From Clostridium akagii DSM 12554 (GTDB taxonomy: Bacteria > Bacillota > Clostridia > Clostridiales > Clostridiaceae): a stretch of 58,536 bases of DNA. Positions 55,006-58,536 of this stretch are shown here, piece by piece (the stretch's first letter is position 1; the number at the start of each line of letters is the position of its first letter). The DNA lies in assembly GCF_000686725.1 (NCBI RefSeq), contig NZ_JMLK01000023.1, positions 1 to 58,536 on the forward strand, in the 5' to 3' direction. The position numbers were made by a program, and so were the translations under genes. The notes beneath the pieces were generated by a model that was not told the origin of the DNA, did not search any database, and was given only the letters and a program-made list of their open reading frames with translations.

Positions 55006-55302
55006 TTATTTCATTCCTTCAAAGAACTCAATTGGTGTACTATCAGCTGTTAGTTTAACAATTGCTTTTTTATAGTCAGCTCTTTTACCAACATGTACTC
55101 CAACTCTTTTTGTTTTTCCAAATATATTTGCTGTTTTTACGTCTTCAACTTTAACACTGAAAACTTCTTCTACAGCTCTTTTTATTTGGGATTTGTTTGC
55201 ATGCACATCAACTTTAAAGGTGTATTTTTTGTCTGGCATTTCAACCATACTTTTTTCAGTTATTATTGGTTTTCTTAAAATATCAAAATTAGTTAAATTC
55301 AT
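55006..55302 (-). CDS. rplW: 50S ribosomal protein L23
   Basis: 98 residues. [44 protein letters not shown] is universal, followed by [23 protein letters not shown]23 is the docking site for trigger factor and SRP at the tunnel exit. The ATG shares its first base with the last base of the rplD stop codon, so the two are coupled. Confidence 0.98.
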   Translation of the reverse strand: MNLTNFDILRKPIITEKSMVEMPDKKYTFKVDVHANKSQIKRAVEEVFSVKVEDVKTANIFGKTKRVGVHVGKRADYKKAIVKLTADSTPIEFFEGMK

Positions 55303-55922
55303 TATGCATACACCTCCTCAATTTTTGATACAGCATCCTTAGTTATTATGAAATTATCATATTTAAGGATATCATAAACATTTAAGTTGTTTGCAGGTAT
55401 TACTGAAACTCCTTCAATGTTCCTTAGTGATTTATATACATTTTCATTTGATTCAGCTACAACTATTAGTGCTTTTTTTGTTTTCAAAGCTGCTAACATT
55501 TTTACCATTTCCTTTGTTTTAGGAGTTTCTATATCTAAACTCTCTAGAACAATAATTTCATTCTCAACAACTTTACTAGTTAAAGCTGATTTCATTGCAA
55601 CTCTTCTCATTGATTTTGGAACTGAAATTCTATAGTCTCTTGGTTTTGGAGCAAAAACAATTCCACCATGAATCCATTGTGGAGCTCTTATTGATCCTTG
55701 TCTTGCTCTACCAGTACCTTTTTGTCTCCAAGGCTTAATTCCACCTCCAGAAACTTCTGATCTAGTCTTAGCGCTTTGGTTACCTTGTCTTTTGTTTGCA
55801 AGTAAAGCAACTACAACTTGATGAACAGCATAAGCTTTAATTTCAACTCCAAATACATTTTCTGAGAGTTCTATATCTCCAACTTTATTTCCTTCTTTAT
55901 TAAACAATCCTACTGTAGGCAT
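55302..55922 (-). CDS. rplD: 50S ribosomal protein L4
   Basis: 206 residues. [18 protein letters not shown] starts it and the tunnel loop [48 protein letters not shown] is fully conserved. In E. coli L4 also represses the S10 operon; whether the long leader here has that role is unknown. GGAGG lies upstream of the ATG. Confidence 0.98.
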   Translation of the reverse strand: MPTVGLFNKEGNKVGDIELSENVFGVEIKAYAVHQVVVALLANKRQGNQSAKTRSEVSGGGIKPWRQKGTGRARQGSIRAPQWIHGGIVFAPKPRDYRISVPKSMRRVAMKSALTSKVVENEIIVLESLDIETPKTKEMVKMLAALKTKKALIVVAESNENVYKSLRNIEGVSVIPANNLNVYDILKYDNFIITKDAVSKIEEVYA

Positions 55923-55945
55923 TCTGTATCCTCCTCTCTTATAAA

Positions 55946-56578
55946 TTAAGCTTTAATTGCGCTTTTTATAACTACGAAACCTTTGTTTGGTCCAGGTACT
56001 CCACCTTTTATCAATATTACATTCTTTTCTGGAATTATTCTAGCAATTTCCAAATTTTGAACTGTAGTATTTACATGGCCCATATGTCCTGGCATTCTCT
56101 TGTTTTTAAATGTTCTTGATGGATCTGATGAAGCTCCCATTGAACCAACTGCTCTATGGAACTTAGAACCATGACTCATAGGTCCTCTATGTGCATTCCA
56201 TCTTTTAATTGTTCCTTGAAATCCCTTACCCTTTGAAACTCCTGATACATCTACCTTGTCACCAAATGCAAAGATATCAGCTTTAAATTCAGCACCAAGT
56301 TCATAAGTACTTATATCTTCTAATCTTAATTCTTTTATGAATCTTTTATATGTTGTAACTCCAGCTTTAGCAAAATGACCTTTTACCGGTTTATTAACCA
56401 AACCTTCTCTTTTGTCATGAAAACCAACTTGTATAGCATCATAACCGTCTTTTTCAACTGTTTTCTTCTGTAAAACAACACATGGACCTGCTTCTATAAC
56501 TGTAACAGGAATAACTTTTCCCGCTTCGTTAAATATCTGAGTCATTCCCAGTTTTTTACCTAATATAGCTTTCTTCAT
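55946..56578 (-). CDS. rplC: 50S ribosomal protein L3
   Basis: 210 residues. [31 protein letters not shown] opens it; [58 protein letters not shown] carries the extended loop near the peptidyl-transferase centre. The ATG at 56578 has GGGAGGTG upstream; a five-codon extension is rejected. Follows rpsJ by 67 nt. Confidence 0.98.
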   Translation of the reverse strand: MKKAILGKKLGMTQIFNEAGKVIPVTVIEAGPCVVLQKKTVEKDGYDAIQVGFHDKREGLVNKPVKGHFAKAGVTTYKRFIKELRLEDISTYELGAEFKADIFAFGDKVDVSGVSKGKGFQGTIKRWNAHRGPMSHGSKFHRAVGSMGASSDPSRTFKNKRMPGHMGHVNTTVQNLEIARIIPEKNVILIKGGVPGPNKGFVVIKSAIKA

Positions 56579-56645
56579 AATTGCACCTCCCAAACGAATT
56601 AGTGGATCGCATAGCGATCATAACCGCCAAGTATTAATTTTATTA

Positions 56646-56954
56646 TTATAATTTTATTTCAATATCAACGCCTGCTGGTAAGTCTAATCTCATTAGAGCA
56701 TCAACAGTTTTAGGTGAAGGACTTAATATATCAATAAGTCTTTTATGAGTTCTAATTTCGAACTGTTCTCTTGAATCTTTGTATTTATGTGGTGCTCTTA
56801 ATATAGTAACTAAATCTCTTTCAGTAGGTAGTGGTACAGGACCTGCCACCTTTGCTCCTGTAGATTTAGCAGTTTCAACAATCTTTTCAGCGGACTGATC
56901 AAGTATTGTGTGATCAAATGCTTTTAATCTAATTCTTATTTTTTGGTTTGCCAT
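56646..56954 (-). CDS. rpsJ: 30S ribosomal protein S10
   Basis: 102 residues, [30 protein letters not shown] at the start and [32 protein letters not shown] at the end. S10 is also the NusE antitermination factor. The ATG at 56954 has AGGAGGG ~8 nt upstream, so the seven-residue extension is rejected. First gene of the S10-spc-alpha superoperon, behind a ~200-nt leader. Confidence 0.98.
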   Translation of the reverse strand: MANQKIRIRLKAFDHTILDQSAEKIVETAKSTGAKVAGPVPLPTERDLVTILRAPHKYKDSREQFEIRTHKRLIDILSPSPKTVDALMRLDLPAGVDIEIKL

Positions 56955-57153
56955 TTTAATTTCCCTCCTTTTCATCGCACGCTCTGCTTCTTACGTACAA
57001 CAGCGGACGTTCTGTAAACTGTTCCTGGTGTTTCTTTTTAATATCAGAACAACACAAAATATCCGTCGCCCGGTTCATGACCGTGACATACTCAGTAAGA
57101 ATTCCCCGTAAGTGCGGCTACCTCTTACCTCATCGCTGTTTCAACATAACAAC
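56955..57153 (-). ncRNA. S10 operon leader, structured and GC-richer than its surroundings
   Basis: The RNA from the promoter to rpsJ is ~200 nt. It contains compact hairpins (for example CGGTCATGAACCG) and possible long-range pairs such as GTTCTG with CAGAAC around AAAGAAACACCAGG. It is visibly richer in G and C than the AT-rich flanks. S10-operon leaders that bind L4 are known in other Firmicutes, and this may be the clostridial counterpart. No open reading frame of note lies in it. Confidence 0.5.
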
Positions 57154-57159
57154 TATTAT

Positions 57160-57188
57160 ATTATACAACTAATCTAATATTTTGACAA
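57160..57188 (-). promoter_or_regulatory. Promoter of the S10-spc-alpha superoperon
   Basis: On the minus strand TTGTCA (57188-57183), a 17-nt spacer and TATAAT (57165-57160) with an A/T-rich upstream stretch (possible UP element) fit a strong SigA promoter. Transcription would start near 57153. Confidence 0.85.
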
Positions 57189-57258
57189 GTATTTTTGTAA
57201 ATTTTAATTTACAAAAATAAGATGGTCATTAAACATAATTATTTTTCTAACTAAAAAA

Positions 57259-57278
57259 GAGAAGAGCGTCCTCTTCTC
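57259..57278 (-). terminator. Terminator of tuf
   Basis: On the minus strand GAGAAGAG, loop GACG and CTCTTCTC form an 8-bp stem followed by TTTTTT, 46 nt past the tuf stop codon. It separates tuf from the S10 promoter. Confidence 0.93.
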
Positions 57279-57323
57279 CTTTCAAAACGAAGCTTCATTT
57301 TATAATTAGTTTACAATGTCAAA

Positions 57324-58517
57324 TTATTTAGTTATAGAAGTAACAACGCCTGATCCAACTGTTCTTCCGCCTTCTCTGATAGCGAATCTTAAGTTTTCTG
57401 TCATAGCTACTGGGTTGATTAACTCAACTTTCATATCTATGTGATCTCCTGGCATTACCATTTCCATTCCTTCTGGTAATTTGATTGATCCTGTTACATC
57501 TGTTGTTCTGAAATAAAATTGTGGTCTATATCCGTCAAAGAATGGTGTGTGTCTTCCGCCTTCTTCTTTCTTCAATACATACACTTGACCTACAAAACTT
57601 GTATGTGGTGTTATTGAACCCGGTTTTGCAAGTACTTGACCTCTTTCGATGTCATCTCTTTGTATTCCTCTTAGTAATGCTCCTATATTATCTCCTGCCA
57701 TTGCTTCGTCAAGAAGTTTTCTGAACATTTCTACTCCTGTTACTGTTGTCTTGCCTGTTTCTTCTTTTAACCCTACGATTTCTACTTCGTCTCCTACATG
57801 TAGAACTCCACTATCTACTCTTCCTGTTGCAACTGTTCCTCTTCCTGTGATAGTAAATACATCTTCTACTGGCATCAAGAATGGTTTGTCTGTTGCTCTT
57901 ACTGGTGTTGGTATAAAGCTATCTACCGCATCCATTAAGTCAAATATTGGCTTAGTTGCTACTGCATCTGTTGGATTTTCTAATGCTTTTAATGCACTTC
58001 CTACGATGATTGGTGTATCATCTCCTGGGAATCCATATTCGCTTAGTAATTCTCTTACTTCCATTTCAACTAATTCTATTAATTCTTCGTCATCTACCAT
58101 GTCTGCTTTGTTTAAGAATACTACTATATGTTGTACTCCAACTCTACTTGCAAGCAAGATATGTTCTCTTGTCTGTGGCATTGGACCATCTGCTGCACTT
58201 ACTACTAGTATTGCTCCATCCATTTGTGCTGCTCCTGTTATCATGTTCTTTACATAATCAGCATGTCCTGGACAGTCTACGTGTGCATAATGTCTATTAT
58301 CTGTTTCATATTCAACGTGTGCTGTGTTGATTGTTATTCCTCTTTCTTTCTCTTCTGGTGCTTTATCTATTTCTGCATAATTTGTTGCTACTGCTCCGCC
58401 CTTTTGTGCTAAAACAGTTGTTATTGCTGCTGTTAATGTTGTCTTACCGTGATCTACGTGTCCTATTGTTCCGATGTTTACATGTGGTTTGTTTCTTTGG
58501 AATTTAGCTTTTCCCAT
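57324..58517 (-). CDS. tuf: Elongation factor Tu
   Basis: 397 residues and complete in the window. G1 GHVDHGKTT, switch [14 protein letters not shown]4 NKADMVDD and the domain 2-3 segments [17 protein letters not shown] and [10 protein letters not shown] are present. It delivers aminoacyl-tRNA to the ribosome. AGGAGG lies at the extreme right edge (58518-58536), just upstream of the ATG. Codon use is strongly biased, as for a highly expressed gene. The gene precedes the S10 operon, the common Clostridium order with fusA upstream (outside the window). Confidence 0.98.
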   Translation of the reverse strand: MGKAKFQRNKPHVNIGTIGHVDHGKTTLTAAITTVLAQKGGAVATNYAEIDKAPEEKERGITINTAHVEYETDNRHYAHVDCPGHADYVKNMITGAAQMDGAILVVSAADGPMPQTREHILLASRVGVQHIVVFLNKADMVDDEELIELVEMEVRELLSEYGFPGDDTPIIVGSALKALENPTDAVATKPIFDLMDAVDSFIPTPVRATDKPFLMPVEDVFTITGRGTVATGRVDSGVLHVGDEVEIVGLKEETGKTTVTGVEMFRKLLDEAMAGDNIGALLRGIQRDDIERGQVLAKPGSITPHTSFVGQVYVLKKEEGGRHTPFFDGYRPQFYFRTTDVTGSIKLPEGMEMVMPGDHIDMKVELINPVAMTENLRFAIREGGRTVGSGVVTSITK

Positions 58518-58536
58518 TTTATTTCTTCCTCCTTAA

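Noticed and set aside
57649-58257. 202-codon frame opposite tuf
   Set aside because: An antisense shadow created by the biased codon use of tuf. EF-Tu on the minus strand is certain.

Overview
This window looks like the chromosome of a low-GC, spore-forming anaerobe of Clostridium sensu stricto. The evidence is the very AT-rich sequence, the ptb-buk butyrate pair, a thioredoxin reductase that lacks its pyridine-nucleotide site, the germination/cortex hydrolases (SleB-type, CwlD), a spore-surface-type collagen-like protein, and the cdaA-cdaR-FAD protein-ptb-buk gene order, which I remember from C. acetobutylicum. No tRNA, rRNA, CRISPR or intact mobile element was seen. The species cannot be named from the sequence.

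Layout, left to right. 1-1.8 kb: the 3' end of a collagen-like gene facing a TPR glycosyltransferase. 1.9-5.1 kb: a MacAB/YknXYZ-type ABC exporter. 5.4-9.0 kb: MYG1, an LCP wall-polymer ligase and glmM. 9.2-13.1 kb: yhbD, a bactofilin-like gene and two MFS exporters, overlapping or abutting. 13.4-19.2 kb: cdaA-cdaR-FAD protein followed by ptb-buk. 19.4-22.1 kb: a BON protein, an unknown membrane protein and a SleB-type hydrolase behind a c-di-AMP riboswitch. 22.2-23.5 kb: thioredoxin and its reductase. 23.9-25.2 kb: a TPR membrane protein. 25.4-29.3 kb: ptsI divergent from an HPr-PAS-PAS-sigma-54 activator. 29.4-33.1 kb: the fructose operon fruR-fruK-EIIA-EIIBC. 33.4-37.4 kb: a TPR protein, an orphan CitX-like protein, CwlD and the Pit phosphate system. 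37.5-58.5 kb: rplM-rpsI, truA, the ECF module, and the S10-spc-alpha ribosomal superoperon with tuf upstream. All of this last block is on the minus strand.

How the genes work together. CdaA makes c-di-AMP and its regulator CdaR is cotranscribed. A riboswitch for the same nucleotide sits 2 kb away in front of a wall hydrolase, and GlmM, LCP and CwlD add to a strong cell-envelope theme. Carbon uptake is represented by Enzyme I, a fructose PTS and a regulator that carries its own HPr-like domain. A textbook sigma-54 promoter in front of ptsI, with TTGATAA inverted repeats behind it, suggests that this regulator drives ptsI.

The most unusual observations are the HPr-sigma-54 activator/ptsI arrangement; a decayed methionine aminopeptidase (map) remnant inside the otherwise canonical ribosomal superoperon; a probable ferredoxin-dependent (not NADPH-dependent) thioredoxin reductase; and alternative pairings in the riboswitch expression platform.
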